NCBI GenBank assembly: GCA_025465535.1 | Contig: JAODMY010000018.1 | Coordinates: 1-64,000 of the forward strand | Length of the DNA stretch: 64,000 bases | Origin: Glaciihabitans sp. | GTDB taxonomy: Bacteria; Actinomycetota; Actinomycetes; Actinomycetales; Microbacteriaceae | Reading direction: 5' to 3' | In this document: positions 20,506 to 30,709 of the stretch, piece by piece | How positions within the stretch are numbered: position 1 is the stretch's first letter | Layout of the letters: every line of letters begins with the position of its first letter | Notes under the pieces: model-generated | Databases searched by the model: none | Seen by the model: the letters and a program-made list of their open reading frames with translations, nothing else | Told to the model about the DNA's origin: nothing | Made by a program: the position numbers and the translations under genes

Positions 20506-21058
20506 TCAGAGCTCGGCAAAGCTGAGTCTGGCGAAATGGCCCTTCCCGACGTCCGGGAAGTGCCATTTCTCCAGACTCGACCGAGTTTCGAACAGCGCAG
20601 AGCCGATGTGCCTGGTGTACTCGTTCAGCCGATCGACCGAACCGAGCCTGGTCTGCAGCGTCACGAAGTTGGTCGGGTCGTTCAGGAAGGCCACGAAGAG
20701 CAGCCCGGCGTCAGCTCGATTTCGGTGATGGCGGTCGAACTGACGTTCGTGACCGTGAAGGTCACGGGTCCCGCCTTGGCCGAGGCGCTGCCCAGGATGC
20801 AGACATCGTCGCCGCCCTTGTTGGCCAGCCTCACCGTGACCCGGGACGCCCCGGCGGCGACCTTCGCGACGCCTCTGGTGCTGTCGGCCGTAGAGCAGGC
20901 GCTGAGCAGGCGTGAGCGCGACGGCGGCCACGGCCAGCCCCGCGACGGCGATTGCCGTCCGCTTGGCGCGGGACGTTCTGATGGGCTGCGTGTGGGGTTC
21001 TCCGGTGCTGCTTTCGGGCAGGTGGTGGCGAGGCGGAGGATGCTTGCACGCGCGCGGC
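20506..21058 (-). pseudogene. Remnant of efeO (N-terminal part, frameshifted) joined to the C-terminal tail of efeB (DyP-type peroxidase)
   Basis: Reverse frames give AVAGLAVAAVAL[frameshift]SACSTADSTRGVAKVAAGASRVTVRLANKGGDDVCILGSASAKAGPVTFTVTNVSSTAITEIELT (EfeO-like lipoprotein/cupredoxin), then in another frame DAGLLFVAFLNDPTNFVTLQTRLGSVDRLNEYTRHIGSALF (DyP C-terminus) to a stop at 20506; directly downstream of efeU. Confidence 0.8.
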
Positions 21059-21061
21059 GTC

Positions 21062-22666
21062 TCAGGCGCGCGCTGACGCCGGCTTGGTCCGTGATTGCGC
21101 CTTGTTCGCCGCGGTCGTGCGCGTGCCACTGTCAATGCCTCGCAGTCGAGCGCGCAGGGCGTACGCGCACAGCACGAGTGCGGCGATCGCCAGCGCGAGC
21201 GGCAACCAGAGCTTCCACAGCAGCACCTCGGAGTGCGCCGATGCCGCCTCGGCGATGCCTCTGATGACCGTGGTCGGGTAACTCGAGGCGACCCGCCAGC
21301 CCTGCCCGGTGCCGGCGACTCCTGCGGTGGCAGGCGGCGCGGCGACGGTGAGCGTTCGTGACGAGGTGAGCCCGCCGCCGGTGAGCGTGAGGATGGTTCG
21401 GGTGCTGCGCTGCGCATCCAGGAGAGTGTCGCCGATCGTCCAGACGGATGTCGTCGCGGTCGACGCCCAGTCGGCCGTGAAGGGACCGGGGTTCTGTCTC
21501 GCGTTGACTCCGATCGGCAGTCGTCCGCCACTCAGGCTGATCAGCTGCGACAGCGACACCGAGGCGGGGGAGTCGGCCTGCGGAGTCGTCTCGGTCGATA
21601 TCCACCGCCGCGCGGATGCGCCGTCGCGAACGGTTGCGGTCGTTGCGGAGCGGTCGAAGCTGACGGCGACGGGGCTGCCGCCGTGGTCGGTGGTGAGCGT
21701 GAAGCGGGAACCGGATGTGGCAAGCGTTGCGTGCCCGCCGCTATCGAGTGCCGCTCGCGCCGGCAAGTATGAACCCGGCAGCGGCACGGAAATGGCCAGG
21801 ATGATCGCGGCGAGCCCGAGCCCGGCGCCGAGACCGAACCGCAGACGGGGCAGGGCGGCGACGGACGGCCGCTTCGTTGCGGGCCAGAGCAGGTACGCGA
21901 GCGTCGGCAGGAGATAGGCGAACCAGCCGAGGACCTCGATCAGGCGGGGATCTGCTGGAATGCCGAGCACGCCGGTCAAGAGCGCCGCCTGTACCGATCC
22001 TGCGGGAGCGAGCCAGGTCAAGTCGAGCGTCCTCTGCTGCCCGATCTGAATCCAGCCGGCCTCGTGAGCCGTTCGCAGTGAACTGAGGACGAGACCCGCG
22101 GCGACGAAGACGAGGAAGAGCCCGGTGATCCTGAAGAAACGGCTGAGGTTGAGTTTGACCCCACCGCGGAAGATTCCGATTCCGATGGCGACGGCGGCGG
22201 CGATTCCGATGAGCGCACCCACTCCGGCAGTGAGCGCGCTCGTGGATGATTGGAAGGCGGCAAGCAGGAATACCGAGGTCTCGAATCCCTCCTTCAAAAC
22301 CGCGAGGAATGCCATCGCGACGAGCGCCCACGCCGTCCCGTCGCGCAGTGCGGATGCCGCGTGGGCCTCGAGATCTGCCTTCATGCTCCGGGCGTGCGTG
22401 TTCATCCAGCCGATCATCCCGGTGACCACGGCGACCGCGATCAGGCCGATGATCGACTCCATGCCCTCCTGCTGGGCCTGCGGCAGGTCGGCGGAGACGA
22501 CCTCGAGGATGAGCCCGACGGTGATGCTCAGGGCGATGGCGATGCCAACCCCGATCCACATCGGCCGAAGCGGCTTGCCGGTGCGCCGCAGGAAGGCGGC
22601 AATGATGCCGACGATGAGCGACGCTTCGAGGCCTTCACGGAGACCGATGACGAGGGTTGCGAGCAT
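21062..22666 (-). CDS. efeU: Iron permease, FTR1/EfeU family, with a long C-terminal extracytoplasmic region
   Basis: REGLEASLIVGII and LKEGFETSVFLLAAFQ (REGLE-type motifs), seven TM-like segments, about 250-aa C-terminal extension. Confidence 0.92.
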   Translation of the reverse strand: MLATLVIGLREGLEASLIVGIIAAFLRRTGKPLRPMWIGVGIAIALSITVGLILEVVSADLPQAQQEGMESIIGLIAVAVVTGMIGWMNTHARSMKADLEAHAASALRDGTAWALVAMAFLAVLKEGFETSVFLLAAFQSSTSALTAGVGALIGIAAAVAIGIGIFRGGVKLNLSRFFRITGLFLVFVAAGLVLSSLRTAHEAGWIQIGQQRTLDLTWLAPAGSVQAALLTGVLGIPADPRLIEVLGWFAYLLPTLAYLLWPATKRPSVAALPRLRFGLGAGLGLAAIILAISVPLPGSYLPARAALDSGGHATLATSGSRFTLTTDHGGSPVAVSFDRSATTATVRDGASARRWISTETTPQADSPASVSLSQLISLSGGRLPIGVNARQNPGPFTADWASTATTSVWTIGDTLLDAQRSTRTILTLTGGGLTSSRTLTVAAPPATAGVAGTGQGWRVASSYPTTVIRGIAEAASAHSEVLLWKLWLPLALAIAALVLCAYALRARLRGIDSGTRTTAANKAQSRTKPASARA

Positions 22667-22708
22667 GAGGATTTCCGGTTGTGGCGAACGAGTCCGCCGA
22701 GGAGAAAG

Positions 22709-22727
22709 ATTGGTAAGGCTATCCTTA
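22709..22727. promoter_or_regulatory. IdeR/DtxR-like iron box upstream of efeU
   Basis: ATTGGTAAGGCTATCCTTA matches TTAGGTTAGGCTAACCTAA at 14 of 19 positions by hand; about 43 bp upstream of the efeU start. Confidence 0.7.
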
Positions 22728-22788
22728 CTCGACCGACTCTAGCCGCAGCACCGGCTGCTGTCCAACATCGGTCGAATATCCTTGGGGA

Positions 22789-23991
22789 ATGACTCAGCCG
22801 GAACGCGTGCTCTTCGTCCACGCGCATCCCGACGACGAAACGATCGCAACGGGGGGCACGCTCGCAACCCTCGTGGACAGCGGCGCCGTCGTGACACTCG
22901 TGACCTGCACCCGCGGTGAGCGCGGTGAGGTAATCCCCGCCGACCTGCAGGATGCGCTGGCCTCGCACGAGGCCCTCGCCACCCTGCGCGAGGCCGAACT
23001 TCGCAAGGCCGTCGGCATCCTCGGCGTCACGGACCATCGATTCCTCGGCGAGGAAAACGCGCGCTGGAGCGATCGCCGTCCCCGCCGGTACGTGGACTCC
23101 GGGATGCAGTGGGGCAGGTCCGGAGCCGAAGCCTCCGGCGAGTTCGACCCGGCCTCATTGACGGCTGCGGACTTTGGCGAGGTCGCGGCGGATCTCGCCG
23201 CGGTCATCCTCGAGGTGAAGCCGGATGCGGTGGTGAGCTACAACGACTGGGGTGGGTACGGGCATCCCGACCACATTCGCGCGCACCAGGCCGCTCGCCG
23301 GGCTGCCGACGTCTACGGCGTGCCATTCTTCGCCGTTGAGCCGAGTGAGTCGGCCACGGCCGGTGATATCGACGTGGATGTGTCTGCCGTGATCGATCGC
23401 AAGCGCGATGCGCTGGAGGCATACCGGAGCCAGGTGACCGTCTCGGGCGACGAGTTCACGCTCTCGAACGGAACGGCGCATCCGATCGAGCGGGTTGAGC
23501 GCTTTCGCCGAATCAGTGTCGAGGCGACGGGGGAGGTGCCATTCCGGGAGCAGAGCTGGTCATCGAAGGTCGCGGTGTCGATCCTTGGCGCACTCGTCGG
23601 AGGTGCGGCCGGTGCGCTGATCTCCGTCTACAACCAGTCGCCGGCAAAGGTTTTCGGGACCGAGATCTGGTTGGGTGCGATCGTCGGGGTCCTCGTGGTC
23701 GCCGCGCTCCTGATCGGGCTCCGCCTGGCCTTTGCGACCAGGGTTGTCGCGTTCTGGGCCGCCATCGGGATGATCGTCATCGTCGGCCTTTTCACGCAGA
23801 TGAGCGCCGGTGGGACGCTTCTCATCCCGACCTTCGGACCGGATGGCGCGCTCGACGGTGCGGGAATCCTCTGGTCGCTCACGCCGACCGTTGTCGCGTT
23901 CATCGTGCTGGTCTGGCCGCAACTTCACAGGCGTCCGCCGGTTAGGATTAGAGGGCAAGAAACGAAAGTGAAAGGACCACAGCAGCCGTGA
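22789..23991 (+). CDS. mshB: PIG-L-family deacetylase, MshB-like (mycothiol biosynthesis), with C-terminal TM extension
   Basis: [32 protein letters not shown]-terminal four-TM region after about residue 250. Confidence 0.85.
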   Translation: MTQPERVLFVHAHPDDETIATGGTLATLVDSGAVVTLVTCTRGERGEVIPADLQDALASHEALATLREAELRKAVGILGVTDHRFLGEENARWSDRRPRRYVDSGMQWGRSGAEASGEFDPASLTAADFGEVAADLAAVILEVKPDAVVSYNDWGGYGHPDHIRAHQAARRAADVYGVPFFAVEPSESATAGDIDVDVSAVIDRKRDALEAYRSQVTVSGDEFTLSNGTAHPIERVERFRRISVEATGEVPFREQSWSSKVAVSILGALVGGAAGALISVYNQSPAKVFGTEIWLGAIVGVLVVAALLIGLRLAFATRVVAFWAAIGMIVIVGLFTQMSAGGTLLIPTFGPDGALDGAGILWSLTPTVVAFIVLVWPQLHRRPPVRIRGQETKVKGPQQP

Positions 23992-24311
23992 CATATGTCA
24001 TCGCCCTCCCGTGCGTCGACCTCAAAGACCGGGCCTGTATCGACGAGTGTCCCGTCGACTGCATCTACGAGGGCGACCGGATGTTGTACATCCACCCTGA
24101 CGAGTGCGTCGACTGTGGTGCCTGCGAACCGGTTTGCCCGGTCGAGGCCATCTACTACGAGGACGACGTCCCGGATCAGTGGGCCGACTACTACAAGGCC
24201 AACGTCGAGTTCTTCGACGACATCGGATCCCCGGGTGGGGCCGCCAAGGTCGGCGTCATCCACAAGGACCACCCACTCATCGTGGCGCTACCGCTTCAGC
24301 CCGTCGGCTGA
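23988..24311 (+). CDS. fdxA: 7Fe/4Fe-type ferredoxin
   Basis: [32 protein letters not shown] start. Confidence 0.95.
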   Translation: MTYVIALPCVDLKDRACIDECPVDCIYEGDRMLYIHPDECVDCGACEPVCPVEAIYYEDDVPDQWADYYKANVEFFDDIGSPGGAAKVGVIHKDHPLIVALPLQPVG

Positions 24312-24327
24312 TCGGCAGGCCTACCCA

Positions 24328-25422
24328 GTGGCGCTCGAGCTCCCGGACTTTCCGTGGGACACCCTCATTCCCTTTGGCGATCGTGCGCGCGCGCATCCGG
24401 ACGGCCTGATCGACCTGTCGGTCGGCTCTCCCGTCGACGCCACCCCCGCGTTCATTCGTGAGGCGCTCGCCGCGGCAACCGATGCGCACGCCTATCCGCA
24501 GACAGCGGGCAGCGTGCCGCTGCGCGAAGCAATCGTCGGCTGGTACGCGCGTCGTCGTGGCGTCGAACTCTCGGTCGCGAACGTCATGCCGTCGATCGGC
24601 TCGAAAGAACTGATCGCGCTCATGCCAACGCTTCTCGGGCTTGGCGAATCGGATGTGGTGGTGCAGCCAACGCTCGCCTACCCGACCTATGCGATCGGCG
24701 CAGCCATCGTCGGCGCCTCCGTGGTCTCCTCCGATGACCCGGCCGAGTGGCCGTCCAACACGAAGCTCGTCTGGGTGAACTCACCGGCGAATCCGGATGG
24801 TCGGGTGCACGGCATCGACTTCCTGCGCTCCGCCGTTGTGCGAGCGCGTGAGCTGGGCGCCGTGATCGTCAACGACGAGTGCTACGCCGAACTCAACTGG
24901 GATGGTGCGGACCCAACACCGTCGATTCTCGACCCCGCGGTGATCGGTGGATCGCGCGACCACGTCCTCTCGGTCTATTCGCTGAGCAAGCAGTCGAACC
25001 TCGCGGGATATCGCGCCGGGTTCGTTGCCGGATGCGGTGACCTGATCACGGAGCTTCTCGCCGTCCGCAAACACATCGGGCTCATTCCTCCGGCACCCGT
25101 GCAGGCCGCGATGGTTGCCGCGCTCGGCAACGACGCTCACGTGCAGGCGCAGCGGGAGTTGTACCGCTCTCGCCGTGCACGCCTCTCGGCTGGGCTGACG
25201 GCCGCGGGATTCCGGATCGACGCGAGCGTCGCCGGGCTATACCTGTGGGTCACAAGGGGAGAGGATGCCTGGCAGACCGTCGGTTCGCTCGCCGATCTCG
25301 GCATCCTGGCCGTCCCCGGTTCGTTCTATGGCGAAGAGTCGGCGACCCACGTGCGCGTGGCTCTGACGGCAACGGACGAAGATATCGACCGCGCGGTCGA
25401 CCGGCTGGCGTCATCGCGCTAG
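24328..25422 (+). CDS. dapC: Succinyldiaminopimelate transaminase
   Basis: Class I/II aminotransferase: SVYSLSKQSNLAGYRAGF; follows ferredoxin as in other actinobacteria; GTG 24328 chosen because the longer ORF overlaps fdxA. Confidence 0.9.
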   Translation: MALELPDFPWDTLIPFGDRARAHPDGLIDLSVGSPVDATPAFIREALAAATDAHAYPQTAGSVPLREAIVGWYARRRGVELSVANVMPSIGSKELIALMPTLLGLGESDVVVQPTLAYPTYAIGAAIVGASVVSSDDPAEWPSNTKLVWVNSPANPDGRVHGIDFLRSAVVRARELGAVIVNDECYAELNWDGADPTPSILDPAVIGGSRDHVLSVYSLSKQSNLAGYRAGFVAGCGDLITELLAVRKHIGLIPPAPVQAAMVAALGNDAHVQAQRELYRSRRARLSAGLTAAGFRIDASVAGLYLWVTRGEDAWQTVGSLADLGILAVPGSFYGEESATHVRVALTATDEDIDRAVDRLASSR

Positions 25423-25504
25423 CGGCTTAGCTGCTACCTACAACGAACCGCGCGTCCCTTTGGCGGATGCAACGGTACCTCTCGCGCACCTTTAGGCTGT
25501 AAGG

Positions 25505-26803
25505 GTGACCGACGCTGCCAGTGAAAACGCCGAGAAGGCGACCCTTCAGTATCCAGGAGGCACGGCCGAGTTCCCTGTCGTGAAGGCGGTGGACGGTCGC
25601 AGTGCGATCGACATCTCCAGCCTGAGCAGGCAGACCGGCCTGAACACCCTGGACAACGGTTTCGTGAATACCGCGTCCACCGCGAGCACGATCACCTACA
25701 TCGACGGGGATGCGGGCATCCTGCGCTACCGCGGGTATGCGATCGAGGATGTGGCGGCGAATTCGACCTACCTCGAGGTCGCCTGGCTGCTGATCTACGG
25801 CAATCTTCCGACCGCGGACGAGCTTGCCGGTTTCGACGAGAAGGTCCGGCGCCACACCCTGCTGCACGAAGACATGCGTCACCTCTTCGACGCGCTGCCT
25901 CACAACGCGCATCCGATGTCGGTGCTCTCGAGCGCCGTGTCGGCGCTGTCCACCTACTACCAGGATTCGCTCAACGTGCACGACCCGGAGCAGGTCGAGA
26001 TTTCGACCATCCGCCTGCTGGCGAAGCTGCCGGTGATCGCGGCGTACGCGCACAAGAAGAGCCTCGGCCAGGCGTTCCTCTACCCGGACAACTCCCTGAG
26101 CTTCGTCGACAACTTCCTCAAGCTGAACTTCGGCACCATGGCCGAGCCGTACGAGGTCAATCCCGTGCTGAGCAAGGCGCTCGACCGGCTGCTGATCCTG
26201 CACGAGGATCACGAGCAGAACGCCTCGACGGCCACCGTTCGGTTGGTCGGATCGACCGAGGCCAACCTGTTCGCCTCGGTTTCCGCGGGAATCAACGCCC
26301 TCTACGGGCCGCTGCACGGCGGCGCGAACGAGGCCGTGCTGAAGATGCTCGGCGAGATCAAGGACTCCGGCGAGAGCGTCGACAAGTTCGTCACGCGAGT
26401 CAAGAACAAAGAGGCCGGCGTGCGACTGATGGGCTTCGGCCACCGGGTGTACAAGAACTTCGATCCTCGCGCCAGGCTCGTCAAGGAGAGCGCCGATGAG
26501 GTGCTCGAGGCGCTCGGCGTTCAGGATGACCTGCTCGATATCGCGAAGGAACTCGAGGCTGTCGCGCTCGCGGACGACTACTTCATCGAGCGCAAGCTCT
26601 ACCCGAACGTCGACTTCTACACCGGTGTCATCTACAAGGCCATGGGCTTCCCGCCGCGCATGTTCACGCCCCTCTTCGCCATCGGCCGCCTGCCGGGCTG
26701 GATCGCGCACTGGCGCGAGATGAACCAGGATCCGACCACCAAGATCGGTCGCCCGCAGCAGCTCTACATCGGTGAGCCGCACCGCGAGTGGCCCGCGAGC
26801 TAG
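25505..26803 (+). CDS. gltA: Citrate synthase
   Basis: GPLHGGANEAVLKML, MGFGHRVYKNFDPRA, PNVDFYTGVIYKAMGFP. Confidence 0.97.
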   Translation: MTDAASENAEKATLQYPGGTAEFPVVKAVDGRSAIDISSLSRQTGLNTLDNGFVNTASTASTITYIDGDAGILRYRGYAIEDVAANSTYLEVAWLLIYGNLPTADELAGFDEKVRRHTLLHEDMRHLFDALPHNAHPMSVLSSAVSALSTYYQDSLNVHDPEQVEISTIRLLAKLPVIAAYAHKKSLGQAFLYPDNSLSFVDNFLKLNFGTMAEPYEVNPVLSKALDRLLILHEDHEQNASTATVRLVGSTEANLFASVSAGINALYGPLHGGANEAVLKMLGEIKDSGESVDKFVTRVKNKEAGVRLMGFGHRVYKNFDPRARLVKESADEVLEALGVQDDLLDIAKELEAVALADDYFIERKLYPNVDFYTGVIYKAMGFPPRMFTPLFAIGRLPGWIAHWREMNQDPTTKIGRPQQLYIGEPHREWPAS

Positions 26804-26819
26804 CTGAACCCCGAGCACT

Positions 26820-26885
26820 GTCTGCCCCCGGGTGATGCGTCTGCCCCCGTACGTACGGGGGCACACGCATCACCCGGGGGCAGAC
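26820..26885. repeat. 66-bp near-perfect palindrome (family copy A) between convergent gltA and dapD
   Basis: 33-nt arms with one mismatch and no spacer: GTCTGCCCCCGGGTGATGCGTCTGCCCCCGTAC / GTACGGGGGCACACGCATCACCCGGGGGCAGAC. Confidence 0.95.
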
Positions 26886-26950
26886 GTCGCTCCGGTGTGG
26901 GCACAACGTGCCCGACTGTGCTTAGGCGTGCTGTGCTTAGGCGTGCAGCG

Positions 26951-27910
26951 TTAGGCGTGCAGCGCCGAGTTCAGTGTGATGCCCTGGCCGGTTCGCGCGA
27001 GGACCTCGACCGCGCCGCTGAGCGAGTTGCGCCGGAACAGGAGCCCGGGCGTTCCGCTCAGTTCGACGGCCTTCACGGTGCGCACCGTTGCATCATCCGC
27101 CGTGCCCGGGCGCGGAACGATCGTGACCTTGGTGCCCGCGGTCACGTAGAGCCCCGCTTCGACGACACTGTCGTCGCCGATCGAAATGCCGATGCCGGAG
27201 TTCGCCCCGAGCAGCGCCCTCTTGCCGATCGCGACGCGTTCGGTGCCGCCTCCCGACAGCGTGCCCATGATGGATGCGCCGCCACCGATGTCGGAGCCAT
27301 CATCGACGACGACACCCTGCGAGATTCGTCCCTCGACCATGGAGTTGCCGAGGGTACCCGCGTTGAAGTTCACGAAGCCCTCGTGCATGACGGTCGTTCC
27401 GGGCGCGAGGTGCGCGCCGAGTCGCACGCGCGATGCATCGGCGATTCGAACGCGATCGGGCGTGACGTAGTCGAGGAGCCGCGGGAACTTGTCGATGCCG
27501 TGCGCGGAGATCCCGGCGCGCTGCAGGGACGCCCGCAGTCGAGCGAAGTCGGCCGGATGCACGGGGCCGGCGGTCGTCCACGCAACAATCGGGAGGTGCG
27601 CGAAGAGCCCGTCGAGGTTGATGGTGTTGGGCCGGACCAGAAGGTGAGACAGCAGGTGCAGGCGGAGGTAGGCGTCCGAGGTGGAGGCCGGGGCGGCATC
27701 CAGGTCGTCAATCTCGACCGTGACGAAGTCGATCCGAACGTTGCGTCGCGGATCTGCGCCGATCTGGTCCTCGAATTCGACCGGGGCGATGTGGCGATCG
27801 GTGCCAGCGGGCAACGTGCCGAGCTTCGGCTCTGGAAACCAGGTGTCGAGTACGGTGCCGTCGCCGGCGATCGTCGCGAGGCCGTAGCCCCAGGCAGCGC
27901 GAGAAGTCAT
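26951..27910 (-). CDS. dapD: 2,3,4,5-tetrahydropyridine-2,6-dicarboxylate N-succinyltransferase
   Basis: Hexapeptide-repeat C-terminal half ([22 protein letters not shown]), N-terminal AWGYGLATI typical of actinobacterial DapD. Confidence 0.93.
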   Translation of the reverse strand: MTSRAAWGYGLATIAGDGTVLDTWFPEPKLGTLPAGTDRHIAPVEFEDQIGADPRRNVRIDFVTVEIDDLDAAPASTSDAYLRLHLLSHLLVRPNTINLDGLFAHLPIVAWTTAGPVHPADFARLRASLQRAGISAHGIDKFPRLLDYVTPDRVRIADASRVRLGAHLAPGTTVMHEGFVNFNAGTLGNSMVEGRISQGVVVDDGSDIGGGASIMGTLSGGGTERVAIGKRALLGANSGIGISIGDDSVVEAGLYVTAGTKVTIVPRPGTADDATVRTVKAVELSGTPGLLFRRNSLSGAVEVLARTGQGITLNSALHA

Positions 27911-27999
27911 GTTCCCAGCGTACCGATGCCGGCATGTGCCGATGGCGCCGCGGTCCCGGTGTCCGAACCGCGCTTACTGCTCCCCGATAGGATTTTGGG

Positions 28000-29124
28000 A
28001 TGCCAGCCACTCCCGTCCTCGACCTGACGGCATCCTCCACCGAACTGACCAGGCAGCTGTGCGACATCGAGTCGGTCTCCGGTAACGAGACTCCGCTGGC
28101 GGATGCGATCGAGAACGCCCTGCGCGGGATGGCTCACCTCGAGCTCATTCGCGAGGGGAATAACGTGGTCGCGAGGACCAGCCTCGGACGCGATCGACGC
28201 GTCGTGATTGCCGGTCATATCGACACCGTCCCGATCAAGGACAACGTGCCGACCCGCCCCGAGAGGGGCCCGTCGCCTATTTCGGGCGTGGAGACCGACT
28301 TCCTCTGGGGCCGCGGAACGGTCGACATGAAAAGCGGCGTCGCGGTGCAACTGAAACTCGCCGCCGAGTTGACGAACCCGGTCGTCGACGTCACCTGGAT
28401 CTGGTACGACAACGAGGAGGTGTCGGATGCGCAGAATGGCCTCGGCCGCCTGTCGCGGTCCCGGCCCGAACTGTTGGACGGCGACTTCGCCATCCTCGGC
28501 GAACCCACGAACTCGATGATCGAGGGCGGCTGCAACGGCACCCTTCGCGTGGAGGTTCGCGCGTTCGGCAAGCGCGCACACTCCGCGCGAGCGTGGGTCG
28601 GGCACAACGCCATCCACGATCTCGCGCCCGTCCTCGACACTCTCGTCGCCTACGAGCCGCGCGAGGTCGAAGTCGACGGCCTGGTTTACCGGGAGGGGCT
28701 GAACGCGGTCGGGATCAGTGGGGGAGTCACGGGCAACGTCATCCCCGACGAAGCCATGGTGCACATCAACTACCGATTTGCGCCGAGCCGGTCGGGCGAG
28801 GAGGCCGTGCAGCACCTGCGCGAGCTGTTCGCGGGATTCGATCTGACCGTCGTCGACCTCGCCGAGGGAGCACGCCCAGGGCTCGATGCACCGCTCGCGC
28901 TGGAGTTCGTCGCCGCTGTGGGCGGCACCCCCAAACCGAAGTACGGCTGGACCGATGTCGCTCGATTCTCGGCCCTTGGAGTCCCGGCCGTGAACTACGG
29001 CCCCGGTGATCCCCTTCTCGCGCACGCGGATGATGAACGCGTAGCGCTCGAGCAGATCACCTCCTGCGAACACGGGCTGCGCAATTGGCTCACCCGCGGC
29101 GTGCCGAACGATGGCAATGACTGA
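28000..29124 (+). CDS. dapE: Succinyl-diaminopimelate desuccinylase
   Basis: M20 peptidase motifs: IAGHIDTVP, GRGTVDMKSGVA, YDNEEV, YGPGDPLLAHADDE. Confidence 0.95.
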   Translation: MPATPVLDLTASSTELTRQLCDIESVSGNETPLADAIENALRGMAHLELIREGNNVVARTSLGRDRRVVIAGHIDTVPIKDNVPTRPERGPSPISGVETDFLWGRGTVDMKSGVAVQLKLAAELTNPVVDVTWIWYDNEEVSDAQNGLGRLSRSRPELLDGDFAILGEPTNSMIEGGCNGTLRVEVRAFGKRAHSARAWVGHNAIHDLAPVLDTLVAYEPREVEVDGLVYREGLNAVGISGGVTGNVIPDEAMVHINYRFAPSRSGEEAVQHLRELFAGFDLTVVDLAEGARPGLDAPLALEFVAAVGGTPKPKYGWTDVARFSALGVPAVNYGPGDPLLAHADDERVALEQITSCEHGLRNWLTRGVPNDGND

Positions 29125-30355
29125 CACCATCGAGGTGCACGCGGCGCCATCCCGCCCCAGCCTGACCGTCCTGTACCGTCTGACGCCGTGGTGGGTCAAG
29201 GTGCTCGTGATCTTCGCGGCGTCGCGCGTGGTGACGACCGTCATCATGCTCATATTCGCGGCGATCCAGCCGGCGAACCCGTGGACTCTTGCGCATCCGG
29301 ACTATTTTTCGTTCGCCGGGATCTGGGACGGCGCCTGGTACCACATCGTCAGTGTCTCGGGGTATCCGAAGACCCTGCCACTCATCGATGGCCACATCAA
29401 CCAGAACACGTGGGCATTCCTCCCGGCGTACCCGTTTCTCGTCGGCGGCCTCGTCGCCGTCACGACCCTGCCGTTCACGGTCGTCGGAGTCTTCGTCTCG
29501 GTCGGATTCGCGGCCGGGGCAGCGCTCGTCTTCTACAAGATCCTGCTGCTGAAGCTGGGATCGAACACGGCGATGTTTTCCGTCGTGCTGTTCTGCGTCG
29601 CGCCGCTGTCGCCGATTTTCCAGGTGGATTACGCGGAGTCGATGCAGCTGTTCTTCCTGGCCTGCGCGCTGTATTTCCTGCAGCAGCGCCGTTACTGGGC
29701 GATGCTGCCGTTCGTGGCAATCGCCTCCTTCACCCGCCCGGGGATGCTCGCCTTCGCACTCGCGATGGGACTGCACGTCATCTATCGCTGGGTGGTGCGC
29801 AGGAGGGAGCCGTTCCGCGCGGGGGAACAGATCGCGGCGGTGTCGGCGACCATTGCGAGCGCGCTGCTCGGCTACGCCTGGCCCGCGATTGCGGGATGGG
29901 TGACCGGTGTTCCGGACGCCTACACGGCGACGGAGCTGTCGTGGCGTGCGCCGTACGTCGGGTGGGCCCCGCTCATCCCCTTCGAGCCGTGGATTGCGGG
30001 CGCGAACTGGTGGATAGCGCGAGCCGGAATCCCGGGCACCCTCGTGCCTGGCCTCCTGCTGGTTGCCGCGATCATCCTGTTCGGCGCGCTGCTGTTCACT
30101 CCGGCCGTCAAGCGGCTCGGCGTCGATCTCCGGTTCTGGGTCGCCAGCTACGTCCTCTACCTCCTCGCGGTGTTCTTCCCGCAGTCGAGCGTCTTCCGGA
30201 TCTTCGTTCCGGCCTTTCCCCTGCTCGGCGCGATCGCCCAGCCGAGGTCGCGGCTCTACCGTGTCATCGTCGTACTGCTGTTCATCGCCGGGCAGGTTGC
30301 CTGGGTCTACATGACGTGGTGGTTTAGCGATGCGGACGACTTCACGCCCCCGTAA
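29111..30355 (+). CDS. PIG-V-like integral membrane mannosyltransferase-like protein
   Basis: Polytopic; early-loop FAGIWDGAWYHIVSVSGYP; overlaps dapE end by 14 nt. Confidence 0.7.
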   Translation: MAMTDTIEVHAAPSRPSLTVLYRLTPWWVKVLVIFAASRVVTTVIMLIFAAIQPANPWTLAHPDYFSFAGIWDGAWYHIVSVSGYPKTLPLIDGHINQNTWAFLPAYPFLVGGLVAVTTLPFTVVGVFVSVGFAAGAALVFYKILLLKLGSNTAMFSVVLFCVAPLSPIFQVDYAESMQLFFLACALYFLQQRRYWAMLPFVAIASFTRPGMLAFALAMGLHVIYRWVVRRREPFRAGEQIAAVSATIASALLGYAWPAIAGWVTGVPDAYTATELSWRAPYVGWAPLIPFEPWIAGANWWIARAGIPGTLVPGLLLVAAIILFGALLFTPAVKRLGVDLRFWVASYVLYLLAVFFPQSSVFRIFVPAFPLLGAIAQPRSRLYRVIVVLLFIAGQVAWVYMTWWFSDADDFTPP

Positions 30356-30450
30356 CTCGGCCGTGACGCCCCCTCTCGACGCCCCCCGTTTTCAGCCTCA
30401 CCGATAAATAAGGGATAATAGATGGGTATCCATTCGAAAGGGGACTACTC

Positions 30451-30621
30451 ATGGCAGCCATGAAGCCGAGGACCGGAGACGGGCCAATGGAGGCTGTCAA
30501 AGAGGGTCGACTCATCATCGTGCGGGTTCCGCTCGAGGGTGGGGGCCGTCTTGTCGTCTCCGTGAACGATGCCGAAGCGAAAGAGCTTCACGACGCGCTC
30601 GCCGGGGTTGTCGCCGGTTAG
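30451..30621 (+). CDS. DUF3117 small protein (56 aa)
   Basis: Translated by hand: MAAMKPRTGDGPMEAVKEGRLIIVRVPLEGGGRLVVSVNDAEAKELHDALAGVVAG; matches the conserved actinobacterial DUF3117 pattern (M. tuberculosis Rv1211 family); absent from the ORF track because it is short. Confidence 0.93.
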   Translation: MAAMKPRTGDGPMEAVKEGRLIIVRVPLEGGGRLVVSVNDAEAKELHDALAGVVAG

Positions 30622-30709
30622 AGGTCTGCGTTCACCCGCTCGGGTGTTCTCAACGTCGCGGGTACGAACGCGGCGATCCGCTAGCGCTATACCGGGTGTT
30701 CGCGCGCGA

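Noticed and set aside
19972-21264. 430-aa plus-strand ORF from within typA into the efe region
   Set aside because: Out-of-frame with typA and antisense to efe remnants; no domain recognised.
20506-21531. 341-aa minus ORF taken as one intact protein
   Set aside because: Its first ~160 residues are the antiframe of efeU; the remainder mixes frames of efeO/efeB remnants. Better explained as a pseudogene.
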